Shown: one piece after another, positions 26,202 through 34,677 of the stretch
Position numbering within the stretch: the stretch's first letter is position 1
Layout of the letters: every line of letters begins with the position of its first letter
Notes under the pieces: generated by a model
Seen by the model: only the letters and a program-made list of their open reading frames with translations
The model's database searches: none
Told to the model about the DNA's origin: nothing
Translations under genes and position numbers: made by a program
Assembly: GCF_002005565.1 (NCBI RefSeq)
Contig: NZ_BDJC01000009.1
Location: forward strand, 94,534 to 158,533
From: Streptomyces sp. JHA26
GTDB lineage: Bacteria; Actinomycetota; Actinomycetes; Streptomycetales; Streptomycetaceae
Length of the DNA: 64,000 nucleotides
Reading direction: 5' to 3'

Positions 26202-27044
26202 ATGTCCCCGTCCCCCGACGACTGTCTGCGGATCCACTTCATCGGCAACGCCACCGTACTGCTCCGGTACCGCGGGCTGAGCCTGCTGACCGATCCGAAC
26301 TTCCTCCACCGCGGACAGCGTGCCTACCTCGGTCACGGCCTCACGAGCCGCCGCCTGACCGAACCCGCCCTCGACCCCCGCGACCTGCCGGAACTGGACG
26401 CCGTAGTGCTGTCCCACCTGCACGGCGACCACTGGGACCGGGTGACCCGGCGGCGGCTGCCCCGATCGCTGCCGATCGTCACCACCCCGCACGCCTCCCG
26501 CCGGCTGCAGGGCCTGCACGGGTTCCACCGGGCCGTGGGACTGCGCACCTGGCAGCAGGAGACCGTGCGGCACGGGGACGCCCAGGCATGCGTCACGGCG
26601 CTGCCCGGCCGCCACGCCGGCCACCCGGCGCTGCGGCGTCTGCTGCCGCCGGTGATGGGCAGCCTGCTGGAGTTCGGGCCCGTCGACGGGCCGCCGCGGC
26701 ACCGGCTGTACGTGTCCGGGGACACGCTGCTCTTCGACGGCCTGGACGAGATCGCCCGCCGCTTCCCCGACCTGGACCTGGCGGTGCTGCACCTGGGCGG
26801 CACCACGCTGCCGGGCGGCTTCGTGGTCACCATGGACGGACGCCAGGGCGCGGAACTCGCACGGCGCCTGGACCCCCGGCGGATCCTGCCGGTGCACTAC
26901 GACGACTACACGGTCTTCCGCTCACCCCTCGACGCCTTCCTCGCCGAGGCCGACCGCAGGGGGCTCGCGGACCGGATCGTGCACTGCCGGCACGGCCAGC
27001 GGGCGACCTTCCGTCCGGGCGGGGGGCCGCCCGTCGTGACGTGA
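26202..27044 (+). CDS. MBL-fold metallo-hydrolase (UlaG/RomA-like)
   Basis: 280 residues. The metal site HxHxDH is His72, His74, Asp76, His77 (SHLHGDHWD). GDT near residue 172 and HYDDY near 235 supply further ligands. The layout is that of UlaG/RomA-like beta-lactamase-fold hydrolases, in which actual substrates include lactones and N-acyl phosphatidylethanolamine-like lipids. No signal peptide, so cytoplasmic. ATG 26202 has AGGAGC upstream. Single gene with a gene-poor region before it; substrate unknown. Confidence 0.85.
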   Translation: MSPSPDDCLRIHFIGNATVLLRYRGLSLLTDPNFLHRGQRAYLGHGLTSRRLTEPALDPRDLPELDAVVLSHLHGDHWDRVTRRRLPRSLPIVTTPHASRRLQGLHGFHRAVGLRTWQQETVRHGDAQACVTALPGRHAGHPALRRLLPPVMGSLLEFGPVDGPPRHRLYVSGDTLLFDGLDEIARRFPDLDLAVLHLGGTTLPGGFVVTMDGRQGAELARRLDPRRILPVHYDDYTVFRSPLDAFLAEADRRGLADRIVHCRHGQRATFRPGGGPPVVT

Positions 27045-27155
27045 CGGGTCCGGCGTACCGGTCGGACGCGGTGGGGGGGGCGGCGGCGGTCCGGACGGTT
27101 CCGGGAAGGCGGGCGCACCGGAGCCGGGCGTGGCCGCGACGGCCGCGGCGCCGGT

Positions 27156-27557
27156 TCAGCCGGTGCGCAGTCGCACCTGTTCCTCCAGGCGTCGCAGGCT
27201 GGTGTCGAGGGCGTCGGCGACCGCCTGCCCGCCCGGGTCGTGACTGTCGTCGAAGAACGACAGGTGGACGGTGACCTCGCTGGTCCCGGTGTCGAGGCCG
27301 GCGACCTGGAGCCAGCCGGCGTAGCTGCCCTGGTCCCGCGTGCCCCATTCGAGCCGCATCTGCTCGGGCCGGGCGCGCAGCAGCGCGGAGGTGTCCTGGT
27401 CGCTGTGGTCCTCGTGGACGGTGACGGCGGGCGGTTCCTCGATCTCCACGTGCAGCTCCCGCGGGAGCCACGTGTCCAGCCGGTCGACGTTCGCGGCCTG
27501 GTCGAAGACCTGCTCGGCCTGTGCGGGCATGGTGCGGGAACGCTCGTACTCGGTCAT
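27156..27557 (-). CDS. SRPBCC family protein
   Basis: 133 residues. The N-terminal MTEYERSRTMPAQAEQVFDQ and the WLQV...VTVHLSFFDD strands fit a START/SRPBCC ligand-binding fold (polyketide cyclase/dehydrase type). The final helix is ALDTSLRRLEEQVRL. ATG 27557 has only a weak ribosome site (AGGAG at about 11 bases). Similar small SRPBCC proteins in Streptomyces sit among stress genes, as here, but their ligands are unknown. Converges on the MBL gene. Confidence 0.72.
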   Translation of the reverse strand: MTEYERSRTMPAQAEQVFDQAANVDRLDTWLPRELHVEIEEPPAVTVHEDHSDQDTSALLRARPEQMRLEWGTRDQGSYAGWLQVAGLDTGTSEVTVHLSFFDDSHDPGGQAVADALDTSLRRLEEQVRLRTG

Positions 27558-28008
27558 GGGGCACCACTCCTCGGCGCTCGGGGTCGTCCGACGGACCGCG
27601 TGCCCGGTCTGCGGCGGCCGAAGCGTCCCGAGGACGGTCCGCCCGACACGCGCGCCCGGGGGCGCGGTGCCGGGCCGCCGCGCGGTACGCCCGACCCGGC
27701 CGGCACGCGACGCGGGGCGAGGTGCCGGCGTCGGGGGCGGGCGGCGCGCCGCCGGACCTCCTCGCCGGCCCGGCCCACCCGGCGCCGGTCCCGGCCACCG
27801 CCGTGGTCCGCTGTTCCGGGGCGCCCGGGCTGCGGCACGCCGTGGTCCGCCCCGTCGGTCTCCGGCAGCGGTTCCTCGTCCCGCGGACCGACGTGACCCA
27901 GGCGGTCCCCGTCGCAGGACGACGCGGCACTCCCGACGCGCGGCACTCCTGACGGTCGGGTGGCGGCCCCGGGCCGGGTGACGCCCGGGGCGGCTCCCGC
28001 CGGGCGCG
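27558..28008. other. 451-base region with a possible decayed coding stretch
   Basis: No gene with a start and ribosome site fits. On the plus strand the frame ending in TGA 27950-27952 shows G/C-rich third positions from about 27720 (VPATAVVRCSGAPGLRHAVV), but no start matches and no family is recognised. A 9-bp hairpin (27966-27974 with 27983-27991) sits 18 bases past the end of the minus-strand gene at 28009 and is probably its terminator. Confidence 0.35.
27966..27991 (-). terminator. Terminator after the 102-residue unknown gene
   Basis: Perfect 9-bp stem (27966-27974 with 27983-27991), 8-base loop, downstream of the minus-strand stop at 28009. Confidence 0.6.
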
Positions 28009-28317
28009 TCACACGACGTGGCCGTGGGCCCGCAGCCAGCCGTGCACGGTCTCCTTGTCGGACGGGCTGATGCGCACGGGTCCTTCGACGTACGGTCCCT
28101 CGTCCTCGGTGAAGCCGGTGTCCGTGATCCGCGCGGTGACCCAGGTGGCCAGGTCCTGCGCGGCCTGCTCCGGCAGGGTTCCCCGTTCCCAGCCGGCGCG
28201 GGCCCGTCGGGCCGCGGCGGGGTCGTGCCGCCCGGTCTCCTCCAGCCACGCCGCCACCAGCCGTTCGACGGTCCGGCGGTCCGCGTCGTCCTGTGGCCGC
28301 TCGTGTGTGTCGTTCAT
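28009..28317 (-). CDS. Unknown small acidic protein
   Basis: 102 residues, rich in charged helices in the first half (RRTVERLVAAWLEETGRHD) and ending in VRISPSDKETVHGWLRAHGHVV. It has the look of a DUF2267- or DUF2795-like helical protein but I do not recognise the family. ATG 28317 has a poor ribosome site. It diverges from the nucleotidyltransferase operon across 146 bases, so the two may share control. Confidence 0.55.
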   Translation of the reverse strand: MNDTHERPQDDADRRTVERLVAAWLEETGRHDPAAARRARAGWERGTLPEQAAQDLATWVTARITDTGFTEDEGPYVEGPVRISPSDKETVHGWLRAHGHVV

Positions 28318-28463
28318 GCCGTCCGAGTGCCCGGAACCGGCCGGGGACGCACCGGGTGACCGGGCGTCGTGGGCCCTGTGTCGGCGGTGCCCCGCCGGGT
28401 ACCCGCACCGGGGCGACGACCGGCCCGGTCCGCGGAGGACCACAGCCCGGAGAGGGGACCACG

Positions 28464-29162
28464 ATGACGCAGCCCGCCGACGACCGCGCTCTCGACCGGC
28501 ACGCCGGCGTGTCCGAGCTTCGTCCGCCGGCCGGGGACGCCCGGCCGGCCGGCCGTGACGACGTGCTCCGTGAGGAACTCCCGGTCGACCGCAACCAGGC
28601 CATCCTCCAGGCCGCCAAGCAGGTGGGCGCGATCCTGAAGAGGGAAGGCCACCCGTTCGCCCTCGCGGGCAGTGTCGCCGTGTACGCGCACGGCGGCACC
28701 CAGAACCTCCAGCACGACGTCGACTTCTGCATCCGGCCCGAGGACGCGGAAGCCGTGGCCCGCACACTGCGCGAGGCGGGCCTGGAGGTCTACACGCCGC
28801 CCGAGGACTGGCTGCTGAAGGCGAACTGCCTGGGGCAGCAGGTCGACCTCATCTTCGAACTGGCGCACCAGCCGGTCACGGCGGGCCTGCTGGACCGGGC
28901 CCGGGAGCTCTCCGTCGACTCGGTGCTGATGCCGGTCCTGTCGCCGACCGACCTGCTGCGCGGTCTGCTGGCCGCCTTCTCGGAGCACCACTGCGACTTC
29001 GGGGCGGTGCTGCCCATCGCCCGCACGCTGCGGGAGAAGATCGACTGGGACGAGCTGCGCCGCGACTGCGGCGACGCCCCGATGCCCGCCGCGTTCTTCT
29101 TCATCCTCGAACGGCTGGAGATCATCTCCCCGGCCTCCCCCGCGAAGGAGGAGCACCGATGA
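28464..29162 (+). CDS. Nucleotidyltransferase-fold protein
   Basis: 232 residues. The nucleotidyltransferase signature is complete: Gly69-Ser70 (AGSVAVYAHG), Asp85-x-Asp87 (HDVDF) and a third carboxylate Asp128 (QVDLIF). It resembles the AbiEii/MNT-like group. The first 40 residues are disordered. ATG 28464 follows GGAGAGGGG. The stop overlaps the BON-like gene (ATGA), which in turn overlaps a metallophosphoesterase, so the three are translationally coupled. It could add a nucleotide to a protein, RNA or small molecule; no antitoxin-like partner of the usual type is visible. Confidence 0.8.
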   Translation: MTQPADDRALDRHAGVSELRPPAGDARPAGRDDVLREELPVDRNQAILQAAKQVGAILKREGHPFALAGSVAVYAHGGTQNLQHDVDFCIRPEDAEAVARTLREAGLEVYTPPEDWLLKANCLGQQVDLIFELAHQPVTAGLLDRARELSVDSVLMPVLSPTDLLRGLLAAFSEHHCDFGAVLPIARTLREKIDWDELRRDCGDAPMPAAFFFILERLEIISPASPAKEEHR

Positions 29163-29455
29163 GCGACCCCGTCGCCCACCAGGGGCCCGCCGCGAGCGAC
29201 CCCGCGTCCGCCGCCGAGAACGTCGAGTACCGCGTCGCCCACCTGCACGACCGGCTCGCCGCCGAGGAGCTCGCCGAGCTCGGGGTCCGGGCCGAGGTCC
29301 GGGCCGGGGCCGTCGCGGTCACCGGCACGGTGCCCTCCGTCCAGTGCCGCGAGACCCTCCTGCGGGTCGTGCGCGAGGAGCTGGCGGGGCTCACCGTGCA
29401 CAGCGACATCGTGGTGGCCGACACCACCCGCCCCGACCATGCGGAGGAGTTGTGA
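29159..29455 (+). CDS. BON-like small protein
   Basis: 98 residues. After a disordered 20-residue N-terminus, the segment VEYRVAHLHDRLAAEELAEL...RAGAVAVTGTVPSVQCRETLLRVVREEL...VHSDIVV has the alpha-beta-beta-alpha-beta spacing and the VxGxV turn of a BON domain. BON domains bind phospholipid or other ligands and are usually attached to export signals, but none is seen here, so it is likely cytoplasmic. Coupled on both sides (4-base overlap upstream, 1-base overlap downstream) to a nucleotidyltransferase and a metallophosphoesterase. Confidence 0.68.
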   Translation: MSDPVAHQGPAASDPASAAENVEYRVAHLHDRLAAEELAELGVRAEVRAGAVAVTGTVPSVQCRETLLRVVREELAGLTVHSDIVVADTTRPDHAEEL

Positions 29456-30180
29456 TGATCCGCGTCGCCGCCGTCGGAGACATCCACATGGGCCCCGACA
29501 GCCAGGGACTGCTGCGGCCCGCCTTCGAGACCCTGCCCGAGTGCGCGGACGTGCTGCTGCTCGCCGGGGACCTGACCCGGCACGGCACACCGGAGGAGGC
29601 CCGGGTGGTGGCCCAGGAGGTGCGCGGTCTGCCGGTGCCGGTGGTGGCCGTCCTCGGCAATCACGACCACCACGACGAGCAGCCCGAGAAGGTCGCCGCC
29701 CTCCTCCAGGACGCCGGTGTGACGGTCCTGGAGGGCGAGGCGACGGTCGTGGAGTGCGCCGGGACCCGCGTCGGGATCGCCGGGGCCAAGGGGTTCGGCG
29801 GCGGTTTCGTGGGCCGCAGCGCCGGGGAGTTCGGGGAGCCGGTCATGAAGGAGTTCGTGCGCACCACCCGCCGCTCCGCGGACAGCCTGTACGCCGCGCT
29901 CAAGGAGCTGGACGACCAGGACTGCGCGGTGCGCGTCGCCCTGACGCACTTCTCCCCCGTGGCCGACACGCTCGCCGGTGAGCCGCCGGAGATCCATCCG
30001 TTCCTCGGCAGCTACCTGCTGGCCGAGGCGATCGACACGGCCGGCGCGGACCTCGCCGTCCACGGTCACGCGCACCTGGGTTCGGAGCACGGCATGACGG
30101 CGGGCGGGGTGCGGGTGCGCAACGTGGCCCAGCCGGTGATCCGCCGGGCCTTCAACGTCTACCGACTGGGTGCGGCCTGA
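29455..30180 (+). CDS. Metallophosphoesterase
   Basis: 241 residues, calcineurin-like phosphoesterase. All metal motifs are present: GDIHMG (Asp9, His11), AGDLTRHG, GNHDHH, THFSP and GHAHLG near residue 200. Start is ATG 29455, sharing its first base with the preceding TGA; a GTG 3 bases earlier is possible. GGAGG lies 7 bases upstream. As last gene of the nucleotidyltransferase / BON-like operon it may reverse the modification made by the first gene, acting as a phosphodiesterase. That pairing is inference. Confidence 0.85.
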   Translation: MIRVAAVGDIHMGPDSQGLLRPAFETLPECADVLLLAGDLTRHGTPEEARVVAQEVRGLPVPVVAVLGNHDHHDEQPEKVAALLQDAGVTVLEGEATVVECAGTRVGIAGAKGFGGGFVGRSAGEFGEPVMKEFVRTTRRSADSLYAALKELDDQDCAVRVALTHFSPVADTLAGEPPEIHPFLGSYLLAEAIDTAGADLAVHGHAHLGSEHGMTAGGVRVRNVAQPVIRRAFNVYRLGAA

Positions 30181-30195
30181 GCGCTCCCCGGCGGG

Positions 30196-30837
30196 TCAGG
30201 GCCGGCCGGTGACGTCCTCGGTCGTGCGCCCGAGACAGGTGACGTCCGCGGGGTCCAGGCCGGCCGCCTCGATCTCGTGGAAGCCCAGACGGTCGTAGAA
30301 GGCCCGGGCGGGGACGTTGGCCGTCGCCATGACCAGGTGGACGGACGGCACCCCGCGCTCGCGCAGCGCCCGCCAGAAGGTGCGCATCAGCTCCCGTCCG
30401 TGTCCGCGGCCCTGCCACTCGGGCAGCAGGTCGATGTGCAGGTGGGCGGGGTAGGCGGCCAGTTCGGGCACGATCATGCGCTCGGGGTCGTGCAGCAGGG
30501 TGGCCATGAACTCGTCCGGGGTGCCGGGCGGCCCGTCCGGCGCCGGATAGCGGTCGGCGACCCGGGGCAGCCACTCCGCGCGGAACTCCCCGGCGAAGCG
30601 CGGGGTGTCCGCCGTGCCGAGGACGTAGCCCACGGCCCGGCCCCGCCCGTCGTCCAGCACGAAGGCCAGGTCCGGGTCGAGGTGGACGTAGGGGGCGGCG
30701 AAGATCGCGGGCAGGATGCGGGGGTCGGCGTAGACCGGGCGGCTGTCGCGGCCGTTGTGGGCGGTGCGGATGCAGATGTCGTCGAGGGCCGGTGCGTCGG
30801 CGGGACGGTAGGGGCGTACGGCGGCGGTCGAGGTCAT
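30196..30837 (-). CDS. GNAT family N-acetyltransferase
   Basis: 213 residues. The acetyl-CoA loop is LPEWQGRGHGRELM (Q/RxxGxG/A) about residue 140, followed by the conserved AFYDRLGF near 185. It resembles Streptomyces GNATs similar to human O-GlcNAcase-type C-terminal domains (long N-terminal extension with RTAHNGRD). Substrate unknown. ATG 30837 is chosen because the PYRPADAP opening is conserved directly after it. It lies 15 bases from the convergent phosphoesterase, and its promoter region contains a CebR-like palindrome shared with the molybdoenzyme gene. Confidence 0.78.
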   Translation of the reverse strand: MTSTAAVRPYRPADAPALDDICIRTAHNGRDSRPVYADPRILPAIFAAPYVHLDPDLAFVLDDGRGRAVGYVLGTADTPRFAGEFRAEWLPRVADRYPAPDGPPGTPDEFMATLLHDPERMIVPELAAYPAHLHIDLLPEWQGRGHGRELMRTFWRALRERGVPSVHLVMATANVPARAFYDRLGFHEIEAAGLDPADVTCLGRTTEDVTGRP

Positions 30838-30855
30838 CGCAGCATCCTGCCCGCT

Positions 30856-30869
30856 TGGGAGCGCTCCCA
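30856..30869 (+). promoter_or_regulatory. CebR-like palindromic operator
   Basis: TGGGAGCGCTCCCA, a perfect 14-base palindrome identical to the published CebR operator of Streptomyces. It lies 19 bases upstream of the GNAT start and 79 bases upstream of the molybdopterin oxidoreductase, in the divergent promoter gap. CebR normally represses cellulose-use genes, and no such gene is here. Confidence 0.65.
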
Positions 30870-30947
30870 CAAGGCGTATGCGTCGGTCGGCGGCGAGCGG
30901 GTACCCGGCCGCCCGCCAATGGGGCGGAGCATGGGGTGGAGGCCTGT

Positions 30948-33437
30948 ATGGAGGAGTCGGCGGACCGGATCGCGCATCCCTGGGGCGGGAGGACGCCCTA
31001 TGGGCGGCACGAGACCTGGCAGGCCAGAGTGGACACGTTCCTCGCGGAGGGCGTGGACCCGGAGGCGGTGCAGCGGTGGGTGCAGTCCGCGTCGATCCTG
31101 CACTCCGACGGCGACGCGATGGACATCGCGGTGGCCGACGGCCGGATGGTGGGCGTGCGGGGCCGAGCCACGGACCGGGTCAACCGGGGCCGGCTGGGAC
31201 CGAAGGACCTGTTCGGATGGCAGGCGAACGCCTCCCCGGACCGGCTGACCCGGCCGCTGGTGCGGCGGGGCGGGCGCCTGGTGGAGACGGACTGGGACAC
31301 CGCGCTGGACCTGGTGGCCGCCCGCTCGCGCGAACTGCTGGAGCGGCGCGGCCCCGGATCGATCGGCTTCTACACCAGCGGGCAGCTGTTCCTGGAGGAG
31401 TACTACACGCTCGCCGTCCTCGCCCGGGCCGGCATCGGCACCCACCACCTGGACGGCAACACCCGGCTGTGCACGTCGACGGCCGCGGAGGCGCTGAAGG
31501 AGACGTTCGGCTGCGACGGGCAGCCCGGCAGCTACGACGACTTCGACCACGCCGACGTGATCGCCCTGTTCGGCCACAACATCGCCGAGACCCAGCCCGT
31601 GCAGTGGATGCGGCTGCTGGACCGGCTGGAAGGATCCGATCCACCGCGTCTGCTGTGCGTGGACCCGCGGCCGACCCGGGTCGCCGGGCACGCCACCGTG
31701 CACCTCGCGCCCCGCGTCGGGACCAACGTCGCCCTGCTCAACGCACTGCTGCACGAGACGATCCGGCACGACCGGATCGACCGCGACTTCATCGCCGCGC
31801 ACACCGTCGGCTTCGAGGAACTGGCCGACCGGGTCGCCCACTGCACCCCCGAGTGGGCCGCGGGCATCTGCGACGTCCCCGCCGCCCGGATCGAGGAGGC
31901 CGCCGAACTCGTGGGCACCACCGACGCGTTGGTGTCCACCGTCCTGCAGGGCGTCTACCAGTCCCACCAGGCCACGGCCGCGGCGGTGCAGATCAACAAC
32001 CTGCACCTGATCCGCGGCATGCTGGGCCGCCCGGGCGCCGGCCTGCTCCAGATGAACGGCCAGCCCACGGCCCAGAACACCCGCGAGTGCGGCGCCGACG
32101 GCGACCTGCCGGGCTTCCGCAACTGGCAGAACGACGACCACGTCGCCGACCTGGCGAGGGTGTGGAACGTGGAGCCGGAGACCATCCCGCACTACGCGCC
32201 GCCCACCCACGCGATGCAGATGTTCCGGTACGCCGAGCAGGGCTCGATCCGCATGCTGTGGATCAGCGGCACCAACCCCGCCGTCTCCCTGCCCGAACTG
32301 GCGCGGATCCGCACGATCCTGTCGCAGGACCGGCTGTTCACGGTGGTGCAGGACCTGTTCCTGACGGAGACCGCCCGACTGGCCGACGTGGTCCTGCCGG
32401 CCGCCACCTGGGGCGAGAAGACCGGCGCGCTCACCAACGCCGACCGCACCGTGCACCTGTCGGAGAAGGCCGTCGAGCCGCCCGGTGAGGCCCGGCCCGA
32501 CCTGGACATCTTCCTGGACTACGCGCGGCGCATGGACTTCCGGGACAAGGACGGCGGACCGCTGATCACCTGGCACGACCCGGAGTCCGCGTTCGAGGCG
32601 TGGAAGCGGTGCAGCGCGGGCCGCCCCTGCGACTACACCGGCCTGACCTACGCCAAGCTGCGCGGCACCAGCGGCATCCAGTGGCCCTGCGACGACAGCG
32701 CACCGGAGGGCACCGCCCGGCTCTACACCGACGGCATCCGGTGGGCCCACCCGGACGTGTGCGAGAGCTACGGCAAGGACCTGGAGACCGGGGCGTCCGT
32801 CGAGGTGGTGGAGTACCGCTCCCTCAACCCCGACGGCAAGGCCGTCCTGAAGGCCGCCGCCTACCTGCCTCCCCACGAGGAGCCGGACGAGGAGTACCCG
32901 TTCCAGCTCACCACGGGCCGGACGATCTACCACTTCCACACCCGGACGAAGACCGGCCGGGCCCCTCAGCTCGCCGGCGCCGCCCCGGACGTGTGGGTGG
33001 AGGTCTCCGCCCCGGACGCGGACCGGCTCGGCCTCGGCGAGGGGGACCTGGTCGAGGTCACCAGCAGGCGCGGCTCGCTGCGGGGACGGCTGCGGGTGAC
33101 CGGCATCCGGCCGGGGCTGCTGTTCGTGCCGTTCCACTACGGCTACTGGGACACCGGGGGCGGGTCGGGGCCGGGTCCGGACACCCCCGGCCGGGCCGCC
33201 AACGAGACGACCGTCACCGACTGGGACCCGGTCTCCAAGCAGCCGCTGTTCAAGACGTCCACCGCCGCGCTCACCCTCGTCGAACGCGGTGACGGCCGTC
33301 CGGCCCCGGCCCCGACCACCACCGCGTCGGCACCGGCCGTGGCCGGCACCGTGCCGGCCACGGCGGGCGGACCGGCGGCGCACACCACGCAGGTACCGGC
33401 CCGGTTCCCGCACGAACGTGAGGAAGGCGCCCGGTGA
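30948..33437 (+). CDS. Molybdopterin oxidoreductase lacking the N-terminal Fe-S motif
   Basis: 829 residues, close to assimilatory nitrate reductase/formate dehydrogenase alpha subunits (DMSO reductase superfamily). The N-terminal region that normally carries CxxCxxxC and a fourth Cys reads WVQSASILHSDGD (44-56) and RGRLGPKD (81-88), with all four cysteines replaced. The Mo-ligand position is kept as Cys175 in NTRLCTST, as in NapA. The last 150 residues form the molybdopterin dinucleotide-binding domain, followed by a Pro/Ala-rich linker. ATG 30948 has GGAGG at 5 bases. No twin-arginine signal, so cytoplasmic. Electron partner unknown; coupled to a small helical protein. Confidence 0.85.
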   Translation: MEESADRIAHPWGGRTPYGRHETWQARVDTFLAEGVDPEAVQRWVQSASILHSDGDAMDIAVADGRMVGVRGRATDRVNRGRLGPKDLFGWQANASPDRLTRPLVRRGGRLVETDWDTALDLVAARSRELLERRGPGSIGFYTSGQLFLEEYYTLAVLARAGIGTHHLDGNTRLCTSTAAEALKETFGCDGQPGSYDDFDHADVIALFGHNIAETQPVQWMRLLDRLEGSDPPRLLCVDPRPTRVAGHATVHLAPRVGTNVALLNALLHETIRHDRIDRDFIAAHTVGFEELADRVAHCTPEWAAGICDVPAARIEEAAELVGTTDALVSTVLQGVYQSHQATAAAVQINNLHLIRGMLGRPGAGLLQMNGQPTAQNTRECGADGDLPGFRNWQNDDHVADLARVWNVEPETIPHYAPPTHAMQMFRYAEQGSIRMLWISGTNPAVSLPELARIRTILSQDRLFTVVQDLFLTETARLADVVLPAATWGEKTGALTNADRTVHLSEKAVEPPGEARPDLDIFLDYARRMDFRDKDGGPLITWHDPESAFEAWKRCSAGRPCDYTGLTYAKLRGTSGIQWPCDDSAPEGTARLYTDGIRWAHPDVCESYGKDLETGASVEVVEYRSLNPDGKAVLKAAAYLPPHEEPDEEYPFQLTTGRTIYHFHTRTKTGRAPQLAGAAPDVWVEVSAPDADRLGLGEGDLVEVTSRRGSLRGRLRVTGIRPGLLFVPFHYGYWDTGGGSGPGPDTPGRAANETTVTDWDPVSKQPLFKTSTAALTLVERGDGRPAPAPTTTASAPAVAGTVPATAGGPAAHTTQVPARFPHEREEGAR

Positions 33438-33925
33438 ACGGCATCACCCTGACCCTGCGCACCCTGCACCGTGGCGAACGGCGCCTGGCGCACGACCTGA
33501 TCACCGTCGCCGAGCGGCACCGCGCCGAGCACGAGGTCCACCACGTCGCGACCGACCTCGCCCGCTGGTCGCGCGAGCACGTCCGACGACTGGCCGAGAC
33601 CGCCGGGCACCACGGCCTCGACCTCGGCGGCCCGCCGGACGCCTCGCCGGACGGCGTGTTCGCGACCCTGCGCGAGAAGGCGGCGCAGGCCGTGGCGCAC
33701 CGGCCCGAACCCGGCCTGCTGCTCCTGCGCGACCTGCGGGAACTGCACCTCGGCGCCGCGGAGAACTCGCTGCACTGGGAGATGCTCGCCCAGGTCGCCC
33801 AGGCGTCGAAGGACGGCGGACTCCTGGACCTGGTCTCCGCCTGCCACCCGCAGACACTGCGCCAAATGCGCTGGACCAACACCATGATCAAGAACCTGTC
33901 GCCGCAGCTCCTCACCAGTCTGTGA
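33434..33925 (+). CDS. Helical partner protein of the molybdoenzyme, unknown family
   Basis: 163 residues, almost entirely predicted helix with several His/Glu pairs (AERHRAEHEVHHVATDLARW, LHLGAAENSLHWEML), suggesting a ferritin-like or four-helix bundle. GTG 33434 overlaps the molybdoenzyme stop (GTGA), so it is translationally coupled and probably works with it, for example as a chaperone or electron-transfer subunit. I do not recognise a named family. A weak 7-bp hairpin follows (33946-33967). Confidence 0.65.
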   Translation: MNGITLTLRTLHRGERRLAHDLITVAERHRAEHEVHHVATDLARWSREHVRRLAETAGHHGLDLGGPPDASPDGVFATLREKAAQAVAHRPEPGLLLLRDLRELHLGAAENSLHWEMLAQVAQASKDGGLLDLVSACHPQTLRQMRWTNTMIKNLSPQLLTSL

Positions 33926-34057
33926 CCTGCGGAAAACGCCCACGGCCCGGTGCCCGCGGCCACCGGGTCCACGCCCGGCGCCGAATGGCGCCGCATCGCC
34001 GGGGCACCTGATGATCCCGGTAGACACAACCCCCTTGGCAACCCGGGAGAGAGCGTC

Positions 34058-34591
34058 ATGAGTCTTCTGCGTATGGCCGGCCGGCCGATGCTCGCCTCGA
34101 TGTTCGTCGCAGGCGGCCTGCACTCCGTGCGCCGTCCCCAGGACGTGGCGCCGGTGGCCGAGCCCGTCGTCCGGCCCGTGACCGACCGCGTGTCCGTGCT
34201 GCCGGACAACACCGAACAACTCGTACGGCTCAACGGCGCCGTGCAGGTGGTGGGCGGCGTCATGCTCGGACTCGGCCGGTTCCCCCGGCTGGCCGCCCTG
34301 GCCATCGCCGTGACCCTGGTGCCCACCACCCTGGCCGGGCACCGCTTCTGGGAGACGGAGGACCCGGCCGAGCGGGCCCAGCAGCGCATCCACTTCCTGA
34401 AGAACCTGTCCATGATGGGTGGCCTGCTGATCGCCGCGGACGACACCGGAGGCGCGCCCTCGCTGATGTGGCGGGGACGGCACGCCGCCAAGGGGCTGCG
34501 GCGCGAGGCCCACACGGTGCAGCGCTCGGTCCGGGCCGCGGCGCGCCCCGCGGCGGCGGCCGGCCGCGTCCGGTCCCGGCTGGGCTGTTGA
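34058..34591 (+). CDS. DoxX family membrane protein
   Basis: 177 residues with four hydrophobic segments; RPMLASMFVAGGLHSVRRP at the start and LAGHRFWE near residue 108 are typical of actinobacterial DoxX proteins. DoxX proteins are linked to thiol/oxidative stress in actinobacteria (as partner of SodA and SseA in mycobacteria). The C-terminal 30 residues are Arg/Ala-rich. ATG 34058 is preceded by GGGAGAG. It sits between the molybdoenzyme operon and a hemerythrin gene, all on the plus strand. Confidence 0.8.
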   Translation: MSLLRMAGRPMLASMFVAGGLHSVRRPQDVAPVAEPVVRPVTDRVSVLPDNTEQLVRLNGAVQVVGGVMLGLGRFPRLAALAIAVTLVPTTLAGHRFWETEDPAERAQQRIHFLKNLSMMGGLLIAADDTGGAPSLMWRGRHAAKGLRREAHTVQRSVRAAARPAAAAGRVRSRLGC

Positions 34592-34677
34592 ACGGGCGTT
34601 AGCCCGGCGCCCGCGGGGGGACCCGACGCCCGTGACGATCGGTCCCCCGACCGTCACGATCCGACTGGAGGTGGAAC

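Noticed and set aside
27554..28765. Long minus-strand frame joining the 102-residue gene region to the nucleotidyltransferase region
   Set aside because: Runs antisense to the nucleotidyltransferase gene and has no coherent protein composition.
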